A stretch of DNA of 40,222 nucleotides, taken from JAHCIE01 sp034431435 (GTDB taxonomy: Bacteria; Chloroflexota; Anaerolineae; Epilineales; JAHCIE01). The notes beneath the pieces are model-generated. The model made no database searches. It was not told the DNA's origin and saw nothing but the letters and a program-made list of their open reading frames with translations. This document shows positions 23,939-32,551 of the stretch, piece by piece. The stretch is from NCBI GenBank assembly GCA_034431435.1, contig DAOUDG010000068.1:1-40222 (forward strand). Direction: 5' to 3'. A program made the position numbers and the translations under genes. Within the stretch, counting starts at the first letter, position 1. The number at the start of each line of letters is the position of its first letter.

Positions 23939-25405
23939 CTATGCTACGACCTGAAAGACATCGTGGACTGCGCCCGGCAGATCGGGGCCGGGACCGGTGG
24001 GCCGCACCGACAGCCGATAGGTTCCGGGCGGGAGAGCATCCAGCGTCAGGCGCCAGTCTGCCCCCTGGTCGCGAAAAGTGCGTGTGATGGGCGCACCCTG
24101 GCCCGCCAGGTCCGCGACGCGCGCCTCCAGCCCTGGCAGGGGAGACTGGGCGTTGACCACTGTGGCCGCAATCTCGACCGGCTCGCCCCCGGTGTACACG
24201 TCATCCAGGGTGAGGGCGAGGGCAGGGCGCTCGGCCGCCTGGGGACTCGGCCGCGCACCGGGCACGTCGGCTATGTCGCGAATCCCTTCCAGGCCGACAA
24301 TCTGCATCCGCACCAGGCGGTTACGTAGGTCCTCCAACACGTCGGGGTTGCGTTGGAGCGAAGAATGCCGCTCTGGGATGAAGGTGTCCTGGTAGGCTTG
24401 AGACAGCTCAATGGGAATGGCGGACAGCATGGGAACCGTGCCATCCCCGTCGCCCAGGCGGGCGTCGATGCCGGCGGGCAGTGTGTTGTCCACTGTCACG
24501 CGCCCATCCCTCACGTGCGCCGATTGCCAGGTAGGTTGGCGCGTGCCCACCACCGGCAGGATGCGGTAGCCCTGTTCCAGGTACTCGAAGCTCCTACGGT
24601 GTTCGGTGACGGCCGCCTCAATCTCACGGTGAAAGGCCAGGGCCTGTGCGGCCCGCTCGCGAACGATGCCAGGGATGCCATCTGTCTCGGCGACGCGGTG
24701 GTAGACCCCATCGATTTCGACCGACTTGTAGATGGGCAGCAGTTGATAGACAGAGGTGAAGGAGCGCATCACCTCGGTCAGGTCGAGAAACAACTGCTTG
24801 TAGCCGTTGGCCACGTAGTTGACGGCGTTGGGCGCACCCCGGAAGGGGGTGCCGAAGGTAATCAGGGCGCGGCAGTCTCGCCAGCCTTCGAGGACTTCGA
24901 GATAGTAGCGGGATACCAGCCCGCCCATGCTGTGGCCGATGAGAATAACGCGCGCGTCGGACGCGCCGGAGGCTGCCCGCCACTGGGGCAGGCGGCGGTC
25001 AATGAGGCGCTTGAGCTGCCGCGCGGTGAACCGGTTATCGCGCCGCCAGTCGTAGGGGAACTCGAACAGGTTGGCCGGGTGGTCGTCGTCGATGCTGCCG
25101 CGCGTCACCTCGAAGTTGTCCTCGATCAGGCGCAGGGTCTGTGAGTAGCCGTCGATCTTGACCAGGCCGGGGATCAGGTGCACGTCCGGAACCAGGCGGG
25201 TGGCGCGAATCCCGTCGCCCAGATCCTCCACCTCAGGGTCGTCGTGCGTTAGCCGGAAGCTCTGGAGCGCAGCCCCCCATGTCCTGAGCGCGCCCAGCAC
25301 GGCCTGGGCCGACGGCGCCCACACGTCCTGCCCGTCCTTCTGAAGGATGCTACCCGTGATACCTGGTAGCACGATGACGATATCACGCAGTGGTTGCCTG
25401 GGCAT
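23939..25405 (-). CDS. LCAT-like alpha/beta hydrolase (lipase/acyltransferase) with C-terminal beta-sandwich
   Basis: A 488-residue protein of the lecithin:cholesterol acyltransferase branch of alpha/beta hydrolases. The opening IVIVLPGITGSIL is typical of LCAT and related phospholipases. The triad is complete: S159 in LIGHSMGG, D321 in GDGDGTVPM and H347 in PERHSSL. FEFPYDWRRDNR and TFGTPFRGAPNAV are further LCAT-family motifs. From about residue 395 there is a separate Ig-like domain ending in GTYRLSVRPTG. The expected activity is acyl transfer or hydrolysis of a lipid ester. There is no signal peptide, so it should be made in the cytoplasm, where such an enzyme could threaten the cell's own membrane. 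The ATG at 25405 has GGAGGGA upstream. It is divergent from the caspase-like gene, with 94 bp between them holding no obvious promoter. Confidence 0.85.
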   Translation of the reverse strand: MPRQPLRDIVIVLPGITGSILQKDGQDVWAPSAQAVLGALRTWGAALQSFRLTHDDPEVEDLGDGIRATRLVPDVHLIPGLVKIDGYSQTLRLIEDNFEVTRGSIDDDHPANLFEFPYDWRRDNRFTARQLKRLIDRRLPQWRAASGASDARVILIGHSMGGLVSRYYLEVLEGWRDCRALITFGTPFRGAPNAVNYVANGYKQLFLDLTEVMRSFTSVYQLLPIYKSVEIDGVYHRVAETDGIPGIVRERAAQALAFHREIEAAVTEHRRSFEYLEQGYRILPVVGTRQPTWQSAHVRDGRVTVDNTLPAGIDARLGDGDGTVPMLSAIPIELSQAYQDTFIPERHSSLQRNPDVLEDLRNRLVRMQIVGLEGIRDIADVPGARPSPQAAERPALALTLDDVYTGGEPVEIAATVVNAQSPLPGLEARVADLAGQGAPITRTFRDQGADWRLTLDALPPGTYRLSVRPTGPGPDLPGAVHDVFQVVA

Positions 25406-25499
25406 ATCTTCCCTCCTGTGCGGGGTGCGGTCTGGTCAGAGGTATCAGACTACGGTCGAGTGTCGGCATACCATTTACTGCCCGATGTAGGATACAGCT

Positions 25500-26996
25500 A
25501 TGAGTGTGTTGGATTCAGACGGGTCGCTGGAAGACGCGGCCCGTGTAGCCAGGCAGACCTATGCCCTGGTCGTCGGTATCGAAGCGTACGATGCCGGCCC
25601 GACCTGGAACCTGGACGGTCCGGCCAACGACGCCTTCGGCTTCGCTCGCTGGCTCGTTGGCCAGGGTGTGCCCGCCGAGAACGTTCAAGTCTTGGCGTCC
25701 TCCCTGGCGCGGCCCGACAAGGCCGACTTCCAGACCTGGAACAATGCGCCGGTGGCCCGCCCCACGCGCCAGAATATCTTCGACGTCCTCACCCGCAGCC
25801 TGCCCAAAGTAAAGGGCGAGCGGCTGTACCTCTTCTGGAGCGGCCACGGCTTCTACAGCGACGAGGACGAGCGCCGCCTGTTCTACGCCGATGCCCATCC
25901 CGACTACCTGGCGAACCTGGACTTCAGCGCTCTGCGGCTGTCCCTGGCGTCCGACTACTACACCGGCTTCCCCGCGCAGGTCTTCTTCGTGGACGCCTGC
26001 GCCAGCACCGTCACGCCCACCCAGAATCAACTGATGCCGGGCGATACGCTACCGAAACGTACCTACGCCGCCGGGCGGGAGCAGTTTGCTCTGTTCGCGG
26101 CCAGTCGCGGCGAAGTGGCGCTCAATGTCCCGCGCGAGCAGGCGGGCCTGTTCTCCAGCGTGTTGCTTGAGGTGTTGGGCCACCAGGCGAACTGGCCGCC
26201 CGATATGGGCCGCCTGGCCGACGAGATCGATGCGCGCTTCAGTGAGCTACGCGCCCAGGGCAAGACGCGGCAGGTTCCCATTCGCCTATGGTATTGCGAC
26301 CGCAAAACGGACAGCGCCAGCATTGGCTTCAGCATCGCTGAGGCGACTCCCCCACCCACCACGGATGGCCCGCCTATGACTGGATCGGATCTGCGCGACA
26401 TTCTCATCAAGTCCTTCTCGCTCAGCGAGCTGAACGACCTGTTGTTCGACCTGGGGGTGAACTACGAGAACATCTCCGGCGATACCTTGCCGTCCAGAGC
26501 GCGCGAGACGGTTCTCTATTTCCAGCGTCATTCGCGCTTCGATGAGCTGGTTGCCGCTGTTCAGAAGGCGCGGCCTCAGGCCTTCGGCGCGACCGCCAGT
26601 TCTTCCGGTGGGCCAACCGCGCCGGTCACTTCCCCGGCGACCCCGCCGCAAACCAACGCGCCCCCGTCGAACCCGCCCGCGCCGGCCTCGACAGCGGCAG
26701 CGGGCCAGCCGCGCCGTCTCTCGGCCCCTCAACTCATCACCCTCCGCAGTCGGCTACTGGCGGGGCAGGCCTTCAAGAGCGCGGCCACCCGCGACGCCAT
26801 CGTGAGCGTCCTCGACCCGCAGATCACCGCGGGCTACTCGCCAGGGCCGAACCAGCTTGTGGACGTGTACAATCTGCTCCAGGCGTGCAATCTGCACGAC
26901 GGTGGCATCCAGCAACTCGTGGAAGCGGTGCGCGCCTTCGAGACGGACCCGTCGGCCATGCAGGCGGTGGACGATTACCTGGCGAGCCTCGCCTGA
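25500..26996 (+). CDS. Caspase-like (C14) protease with EAD1-like and second effector-associated-like helical domains
   Basis: A 498-residue cytoplasmic protein. The caspase-fold protease spans about residues 18-275: YALVVGIEAYDAGP, NLDGPANDA, then catalytic H116 in LFWSGHGFYS and C167 in VFFVDACAST. Residues about 293-362 form a helical domain (LRDILIKSFSLSELNDLLFDLG, ending KARPQ) matching the pattern of effector-associated domain 1; the SIR2 protein at 34602 begins with a similar one. After a Pro/Ala linker, residues 407-496 form a second helical domain ending QQLVEAVRAFETDPSAMQAV, which resembles EAD2. In known conflict systems EADs recruit effectors to NTPase switches by like-with-like contacts. 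AGGA lies upstream of the ATG but the ribosome site is weak. Its stop is only 3 bases from the convergent LysM gene. Confidence 0.83.
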   Translation: MSVLDSDGSLEDAARVARQTYALVVGIEAYDAGPTWNLDGPANDAFGFARWLVGQGVPAENVQVLASSLARPDKADFQTWNNAPVARPTRQNIFDVLTRSLPKVKGERLYLFWSGHGFYSDEDERRLFYADAHPDYLANLDFSALRLSLASDYYTGFPAQVFFVDACASTVTPTQNQLMPGDTLPKRTYAAGREQFALFAASRGEVALNVPREQAGLFSSVLLEVLGHQANWPPDMGRLADEIDARFSELRAQGKTRQVPIRLWYCDRKTDSASIGFSIAEATPPPTTDGPPMTGSDLRDILIKSFSLSELNDLLFDLGVNYENISGDTLPSRARETVLYFQRHSRFDELVAAVQKARPQAFGATASSSGGPTAPVTSPATPPQTNAPPSNPPAPASTAAAGQPRRLSAPQLITLRSRLLAGQAFKSAATRDAIVSVLDPQITAGYSPGPNQLVDVYNLLQACNLHDGGIQQLVEAVRAFETDPSAMQAVDDYLASLA

Positions 26997-26999
26997 CGC

Positions 27000-28232
27000 T
27001 CAATGCCGCCGGTGGCTGAAGTCGGGGGCGAGCCAGGGCTTGGGCCGGTGGGGCACGGGACGCCGCCCCCCGCCCAATGAGCGATCCGCGCCCTGGATGG
27101 CGCGCACCACGCGGGTCATGTACTGGAAACTCGTATCGGTCAGGCCGTTGTAAGCCCACACCGCCAGTAGCCACGAGCAGGGCAGTTCGTCCTGCCGGGT
27201 GTAGGTCTCCGGATCCCAGCCGCTCAGGCACTCGCCGCAGCGATACGATGGCGTCTCGCGTGACGGGAAGTTGCACGGGTTCTGTAAACCGTAGGTGAAC
27301 TTGGTGCGGAAGAGGTCGATGGCGGTGCGCAGGTTGGCCTGGACCGACAGGATGAAGTCGGGCATGGGGCGCGGCAGGTCGTGCTGGAGGTATGGCGTGT
27401 ACTGGGTCAACCCCCAGCCCCGCGACTTGATCCAGGGCGCCGCCTCATTGTCCGGGTTGAACTCCACGATGTCGGCGTAGTTCGGCTCGCCGCCTGCCCG
27501 CGCTCCCACCCAGTCGACGCCGTATTTCACATTCCCGGCCGCGTCGAAATGCTCGCCTCCGCTCTCTTTGCCCAGGATGGCCGTGAACAGCTGGTGTGGG
27601 AAGGGCCGCCCTTCGCCCACGCCCGCTTCGTACTCCTGCATCACCAGTTCATACACCAGTCGCTCGCCGTCGGCCACATCGTCGCGGGTCGGAAGCAGCC
27701 ACGGCAGCACCCCGTTGGTCGTCTGCCCTTCCAGCATGGCCCGCAGATGCAACTCAAGCGTGCCGCTGACAACCGACGCCGCGTACATCTCATCGGCCGT
27801 GACCGGGTCGTCGGCCGGATAGCCGATCTCGTCGGGCGGCACGCCGTAAGTGTGAACTAAGTCGTACTTCAAGGCCAGCACACCCCCCAGTGTGTTCGGC
27901 CCGAAGCGGCCCGCCAGGCTTAGCCGCGACCCGTAGTAGCCGAGGGCGCGCAGGTCACGCTGGAGGCTCTGAATGACGCCGTCCTCCACCTGCCCGCCGC
28001 GCGCCGCCTCCTCGAGGCCGAACCGTAGCCCGCTATAGCGCGGCCGGGCCGCACCCGAAGCGCCCGAATCAAAGTCGGCAGGCACGCTAAGCAGCCAGCC
28101 CACTTCGAGCGCGCCCGGCTGGTCGCGTAGCGAGGGGTAGCGGTCGACGTTCGCCTGAATGAGGGCCTCGACCGTCGTGTCATTCTCGAAGGCGATGCGC
28201 GCGAGGGTGTCGCCTGGCTGGACGGTGATCAT
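27000..28232 (-). CDS. Leaderless LysM, peptidoglycan-binding and lytic-transglycosylase-like protein
   Basis: A 410-residue predicted muramidase. LysM at residues 1-52 (ITVQPGDTLARIAFENDTTVEALIQAN), a peptidoglycan-binding-like domain at about 84-128 (IQSLQRDLRALGYYG to GRFGPNTLGGV), and a lysozyme-like domain at about 205-385. The latter keeps the lytic-transglycosylase marks: E223 in ILGKESGG, GLTQ at 274-277 and AYNG at 360-363. Four cysteines at 320-352 could form disulfides. There is no signal peptide, which is unusual for a cell-wall enzyme; phage and injection-system tail proteins are one known leaderless class. The ATG at 28232 begins at the LysM domain with AGGGGG about ten bases upstream; the longer frame to 28358 overlaps the upstream gene. 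It is the last gene of the minus-strand operon. Confidence 0.8.
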   Translation of the reverse strand: MITVQPGDTLARIAFENDTTVEALIQANVDRYPSLRDQPGALEVGWLLSVPADFDSGASGAARPRYSGLRFGLEEAARGGQVEDGVIQSLQRDLRALGYYGSRLSLAGRFGPNTLGGVLALKYDLVHTYGVPPDEIGYPADDPVTADEMYAASVVSGTLELHLRAMLEGQTTNGVLPWLLPTRDDVADGERLVYELVMQEYEAGVGEGRPFPHQLFTAILGKESGGEHFDAAGNVKYGVDWVGARAGGEPNYADIVEFNPDNEAAPWIKSRGWGLTQYTPYLQHDLPRPMPDFILSVQANLRTAIDLFRTKFTYGLQNPCNFPSRETPSYRCGECLSGWDPETYTRQDELPCSWLLAVWAYNGLTDTSFQYMTRVVRAIQGADRSLGGGRRPVPHRPKPWLAPDFSHRRH

Positions 28233-28252
28233 AGGTGATGCGCCCCCTATCT

Positions 28253-30418
28253 CTACACGGAACGAGTGGCGAAGCCCGTGGCGGCAAAGGCGCGAAAGTC
28301 GGCCGCGATGGCCTGGAAGTGCGCGCCCTCCTGAGGGTTGAAGTTGTCCAGGCCCCACGTCAAGTCACCCACCCGGATGTCCAGGTCGGCCACCGCCGAG
28401 AAGCCCCATGGCATGAAGCCCACCGCGCCCAGACCGGCGGCATAGCGTAGCAGGGAGAGGAGATTCGCCTCGCGTTGGTCGCGGTAGCCGGCCTCCTCGA
28501 TGATGAAGGGCTTGCCCACCGACTGGGCGATGCCGCCGTCGCGCTGGATGTACTGCCGCCGCCGCGCCTCGACCGCGTCTACGCCTGACACGACCGGCCC
28601 TGCAACGGGTGGGAAGTCGTCGCCCGCCAGGTGCAGGGTGGCGAAGTCGAGGGCAGGGTGGGCGTAGAAGGCCGCCGCCTGGTCGTCGCTGAAGGCGCAA
28701 TGGGCGGCGCTGATGATGCCGGGGCCGACCAGGTGGAACGGATCGAGCTGCTTGAGGCGACGGGCGACGGTGTGGGCGAAGCGAGTGAACAGGGACGGGT
28801 CGTCGGGTAGCTTCAACTCGTTGCCAATCTCCCAGCCGAAGATGCGCGGGTCGCCCCGAAAGTGGCGCACGACCCGCTCCACCAGAGGCCAGTAGTGCGT
28901 CTGCCAGCCGCCGTCATACCAGGCAGGATCGTGGAGGTAGCCGTCGCGGAAGTAGGGGCGGTCGCCGGCCGGAAAGAAGCCCGACGAGTCATTGAAGTCG
29001 GTGAGGGCCACCAGGAGGCGGACAGGGTCTGGGCGCAGGGCGTCGCGGGGACCACAGGCAATGGTCAGGACGTTCTCTAGCCGCGCGATGAGGGAGGCCA
29101 GGAGTCGTTCGGCCGGGTCGGCTGGCTGTGCCCCTGGCGGCATGCCGTGGGCGGCCAGAAAGCTCTCCGCTTCGGCCAGGGCCGACGGTCGCTGCGGGTC
29201 GTAGCTCGCGTGGCACAGGAAGACACGGGCGACCTGACCGCCCAACTGGCGAGTGGCGTCCAACTGCTCGCCGATATGCTTCTCCTTCGTCAACTGAAGC
29301 AGCCCAATGTCGTGATTGCCGTAGTGGACCAGCTCACGCAGGTTGACGCCGATGAAGTTGAAGGTCTGGCCGTCCAGGTAGAGATATACCCCGTCGCGGT
29401 AGGCTACCCCTGGCAGCCTACCGACGAGGGCGGGCCACAGGCCATCATCGACCGCCAGCCGCCACTCGAAGAAGCTATAGCCATGCCCACCCGCTGCCTC
29501 GGCGGCCGCCACGAGGGACGCGAGACTAGCGGCGTCGAAGTCCGTGCCGCCGAAGGCGCGTAGAACCGGCAGCGTAGGCAAGGGTGCGGTGGCCGACCAG
29601 GCCCGAGCGGCGGCCAGCTCGTCGGCGGGGCTGAGGTCGTAGCCGTAGACGCGGGGCAGGGCGTAGGCCATGCCGTCCAGGAAGGCAGCGTAGGGGATAC
29701 CGGCGTGACGACCGGCGACGGCGGGCGCGCATAGAGCCAGCGGGAAACGGTCGCCGAGCGCGGCGCGCAATGCCCGTAGGTAGGCGCGGGCGCGCCTCTC
29801 GCGGGCGTCGGCCCCTGGCGTCCACGGCTCATCCCAGCCGCCATCCTCCAGGTCACTGACCCACACGGCCAGCCCTTGCACGCCGGAGGCGTAGACCCAC
29901 TCGGCGGCGCGCGCGGCCTGGCGGTCGACCGCGTCTGGCCCCTCATCCGCCCGCGAGCCGTTGACGAAGTGGTAGCCCCACAGGGGGACCTGAAGATCGC
30001 GCCGCAGGCGGACGCCAAGCTCGCGCAGCGTCGACGGGTCATTGACGACGGCAGTCTCGTGGCCTAGCTTGGCGATGAGGAACGACAGGCGGGCGGTCGC
30101 GGCGTCGGCGAGAAGTGCATCGATGGGGGATGCGCCCGCCCCGCTCGTTGGCAGGTCGTCCAGGGCCTTGATCCACGCGCCGCGCCCAGCCAGCCTGGCC
30201 GGCCGCCACGCTGCGACGACCCGCGCCCCATCCGCGCCCAATGCATCCTCCAGGCGCGGCCCCGTGTAGGGTTGAGCGCGCCCCGCGCCCGCTACGCCGA
30301 CCAGCTCGCTCACCCAATCGGCGAAGGCGCGGAGCAGCAGTGTCTCATCGACGGCATAGAAGGCGTTGATGACATCCTGGTTTGTCATCCCCGCGTAGGT
30401 GGCCGCTCTTGTCGTCAC
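28253..30418 (-). CDS. Two-barrel glycoside-hydrolase-like protein with a GH5-type C-terminal domain
   Basis: A 721-residue protein with two probable TIM-barrel halves. The C-terminal half (about 350-715) looks like a GH5/mannanase-type domain: FNFIGVNLRELVHYGN at its start, the acid/base E534 in GWEIGNEL, and the nucleophile candidate E642 in PFIIEEAGY. The N-terminal half (about 80-335) has LWGYHFVNG, GLAVWVSDLEDGGWDEPW and GHGYSFFEWRL, which suggest a second barrel, with no certain active site. The substrate is unknown. There is no signal peptide. The GTG at 30418 has GGGAGG eight bases upstream, inside the end of the metacaspase gene, and lies 4 bases past that gene's stop, implying translational coupling. 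The ATG at 30388 has a much weaker ribosome site. Confidence 0.72.
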   Translation of the reverse strand: MTTRAATYAGMTNQDVINAFYAVDETLLLRAFADWVSELVGVAGAGRAQPYTGPRLEDALGADGARVVAAWRPARLAGRGAWIKALDDLPTSGAGASPIDALLADAATARLSFLIAKLGHETAVVNDPSTLRELGVRLRRDLQVPLWGYHFVNGSRADEGPDAVDRQAARAAEWVYASGVQGLAVWVSDLEDGGWDEPWTPGADARERRARAYLRALRAALGDRFPLALCAPAVAGRHAGIPYAAFLDGMAYALPRVYGYDLSPADELAAARAWSATAPLPTLPVLRAFGGTDFDAASLASLVAAAEAAGGHGYSFFEWRLAVDDGLWPALVGRLPGVAYRDGVYLYLDGQTFNFIGVNLRELVHYGNHDIGLLQLTKEKHIGEQLDATRQLGGQVARVFLCHASYDPQRPSALAEAESFLAAHGMPPGAQPADPAERLLASLIARLENVLTIACGPRDALRPDPVRLLVALTDFNDSSGFFPAGDRPYFRDGYLHDPAWYDGGWQTHYWPLVERVVRHFRGDPRIFGWEIGNELKLPDDPSLFTRFAHTVARRLKQLDPFHLVGPGIISAAHCAFSDDQAAAFYAHPALDFATLHLAGDDFPPVAGPVVSGVDAVEARRRQYIQRDGGIAQSVGKPFIIEEAGYRDQREANLLSLLRYAAGLGAVGFMPWGFSAVADLDIRVGDLTWGLDNFNPQEGAHFQAIAADFRAFAATGFATRSV

Positions 30419-30422
30419 TGCG

Positions 30423-32444
30423 TTAGCCTCCCCGCCGAATTCGTAGCGGCGCGATGGTGGCCGTCCACAGCTCCGACGGCCCGCTCGCCGCCTGTTCTGG
30501 CTCATCGAGCACACCCCTGCCGCCGAGAAGCTCGTCTACCATCTGTTGAATGGTCTTGCCAACCGTCAGATAGCCCAGGTCCGCGTCGGGGCGTGTGGTC
30601 CCGATGGCCATGAGGCGGTCGACGACGCTGTCGGCGGCGGGCACGGCCCTGGGAACGCCCGGCAGCCGGTCGGGGTTGGCGCGAAAGCCGCGTCGGAACT
30701 GACCCGCCTGCCACACGACATCCGACACGCCAGGGCGCAGGCTGGTCGTCCCCAGCATCTCGACCAGGCCGCCGACGCTGCAATTGAGCACGGTCACGTG
30801 CAGGGTAGCGGTTGAGGCATTGGCAACCCGCACGCAGAAGCGCGCGCCCGACGGGACCGCGTAGACCGCATCCGCGTCGCGCTGCACCTCGGTCAAGGGT
30901 GGGTCGGCCAGTTGGGCGTCGGTGAGGGCAGCCAGCGCCTCGGCATCGTTGCAGTCGAGCAGGCGCAGGGACAAGGCTCGATTCAATTGAGGGTCATTGC
31001 AGGTGCGCGCCAGGCGCAGCGCCGCATTGTAGCGGTAGTAGGCTTCGAGACCGCCCCGCAGCGCCGTGACCTCGCCCACCGGCACGACCGCCAGCCGCGA
31101 CCGGACGTCGTTCCCAATGCGCCACGCCCCCCCGGCCTCCATGACTACCTCCACCTCGGCGTCGGGCGCGTTCTCGGCCAGTACCTCGAGCAGGGGCGAC
31201 TCGCTCAGGAAGCGGGCCAGGTCGTGCTCCTGCGGTACGAGGCGCACCTTGAGGCGCTCGCCCTCGCCCGCGCGAGCCAGACGGCCTCGGGCGCCGGGCG
31301 GGACCTGGAACGGCATGCCCACCGGCGCGGCCGTGGCGCGCGACCGCTCCGCCGCCACCACCCGCAGCCGGCCGAGCGGCCGATCCTCTGGCGAGCCGAG
31401 GGGCGGGAAGATCGCCGGGGTCGCGCTGTAGACGGCGATCTCCGCGCCGTGGGTCACGCCCATCAGCGTACCCGCGCCGACCGTATACACGCCACTGACG
31501 CTCAAGGCCACGCTGTAGCCGGGGTCCTGCTTCTCCCAGCGGCCGCCGAAGATATGGCGCTCGCTACGGCCGATGAGGGACGGGTGCTGGGGGCGGCGGC
31601 CCAGTTGGGAGGCGCGCCGAGTGACGCGATCCAGCAGGTCGGGCCAGATATCGGCCCAGCGCAGCGCGCTGCGTTCCGCCGCGTCGCGCCCGCGCAGCAG
31701 ACTCATCAGGCTGGACGTGAAGAGGCCGTGGGCTTGCAGCTCGCCGGGGACGACGCCCTCGCCCGCCTTTTCGTAGGGCTGGCAGGCGGCGAGAACGACG
31801 TAGTTGGGGTCCAGACCGTGGAGCATCCCGCCCGCCGCACCGTCCGACAGGCCCAGGGCGGACACGTCGGGCGGCGTAGCGGGCGCGTCGTCGTCGCCGA
31901 GGAAGCGGTCCGCCCCTTGCGCCTCGATGTCGGTCAGGTCCTTGCTCGCCCCCGCCGAGTGACAGCAATCGAGCACGACGGTAAGGTCGTCGGTGCGCGC
32001 CGCGATGGCGTTGATGAGACCATTGATCTCGATGTCGTACAGGCGTTGGATGTCGACGCCGTCATGGGGCACGATGGACTCGTGGTAGACGTCGCTACCC
32101 TGGAAGAGCTTCTCGTCCCCGTGACCGGAGTAGTAGATGAGGACCCGGTCGCCCGCGCGGACCTCGGGCCCCGCCAGGTCTTTCAGGGCCTGCACCAGAT
32201 TATCGCGGCTGGGCGGCAGAGTCTGGGCCTCGAGGCGGGTGGCCGAGGTGCGGTTGGGGCGTAGCGCGGCCAGTCGCCGGATGCGGATCTGCTCGGGCGG
32301 GATGCCCACGCCCGGCGGGTCCAGCAGCAGCTTCTCGATGGCGTCGATGTCGTTGACGCAGCCGGAAAGGCTGCTGTAACGCGGCGGGTAGGCGTCAATG
32401 CCGACCAGTAGGACGTGGTAGAGCGGGGCCGTCGAAGTCTCCAT
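30423..32444 (-). CDS. Metacaspase-type caspase-family protease with long C-terminal extension
   Basis: A 673-residue protein. The N-terminal protease domain (about 5-300) starts HVLLVGIDAYPP and keeps CVNDIDAIE, catalytic H108 in IYYSGHGDE and C161 in VVLDCCHSAG; the DCCHS form is the metacaspase/orthocaspase type and differs from the DAC of the caspase-like protein at 25500. Metacaspases usually cleave after Arg or Lys. LAACQPYEKAGEG and HGLFTSSLMSLL are further caspase-fold motifs. The remaining 370 residues include beta-rich segments (YTVGAGTLMGVTHGAEIAVY; FCVRVANASTATLHVTVLNC) of the kind seen in other bacterial caspase proteins. No EAD or signal peptide is visible. The ATG at 32444 has GGAGGAGG upstream; the frame extends to 32498 without a better start. 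Confidence 0.87.
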   Translation of the reverse strand: METSTAPLYHVLLVGIDAYPPRYSSLSGCVNDIDAIEKLLLDPPGVGIPPEQIRIRRLAALRPNRTSATRLEAQTLPPSRDNLVQALKDLAGPEVRAGDRVLIYYSGHGDEKLFQGSDVYHESIVPHDGVDIQRLYDIEINGLINAIAARTDDLTVVLDCCHSAGASKDLTDIEAQGADRFLGDDDAPATPPDVSALGLSDGAAGGMLHGLDPNYVVLAACQPYEKAGEGVVPGELQAHGLFTSSLMSLLRGRDAAERSALRWADIWPDLLDRVTRRASQLGRRPQHPSLIGRSERHIFGGRWEKQDPGYSVALSVSGVYTVGAGTLMGVTHGAEIAVYSATPAIFPPLGSPEDRPLGRLRVVAAERSRATAAPVGMPFQVPPGARGRLARAGEGERLKVRLVPQEHDLARFLSESPLLEVLAENAPDAEVEVVMEAGGAWRIGNDVRSRLAVVPVGEVTALRGGLEAYYRYNAALRLARTCNDPQLNRALSLRLLDCNDAEALAALTDAQLADPPLTEVQRDADAVYAVPSGARFCVRVANASTATLHVTVLNCSVGGLVEMLGTTSLRPGVSDVVWQAGQFRRGFRANPDRLPGVPRAVPAADSVVDRLMAIGTTRPDADLGYLTVGKTIQQMVDELLGGRGVLDEPEQAASGPSELWTATIAPLRIRRGG

Positions 32445-32505
32445 CACGCCTCCTCCCCACAGTGATTCTTGCTTGTGCGGGATGGTCCCATCCTGCACGG
32501 TCCGT

Positions 32506-32529
32506 GCTGCGGCTGGTCACTGCCGCAGC
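32506..32529 (-). other. Hairpin between the orphan and metacaspase genes
   Basis: GCTGCGGC (32506-32513) pairs perfectly with GCCGCAGC (32522-32529), 22 bases past the stop of the 32552-33664 gene in a 107-bp gap. It could be a partial terminator lowering expression of the three downstream genes. No promoter was recognised in the gap. Confidence 0.4.
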
Positions 32530-32551
32530 GAGCGCCGTTACGCGGCGTCGC

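Noticed and set aside
25406..25499. Promoters in the gap between the lipase and caspase-like genes
   Set aside because: No hexamer pair with acceptable spacing could be defended on either strand.
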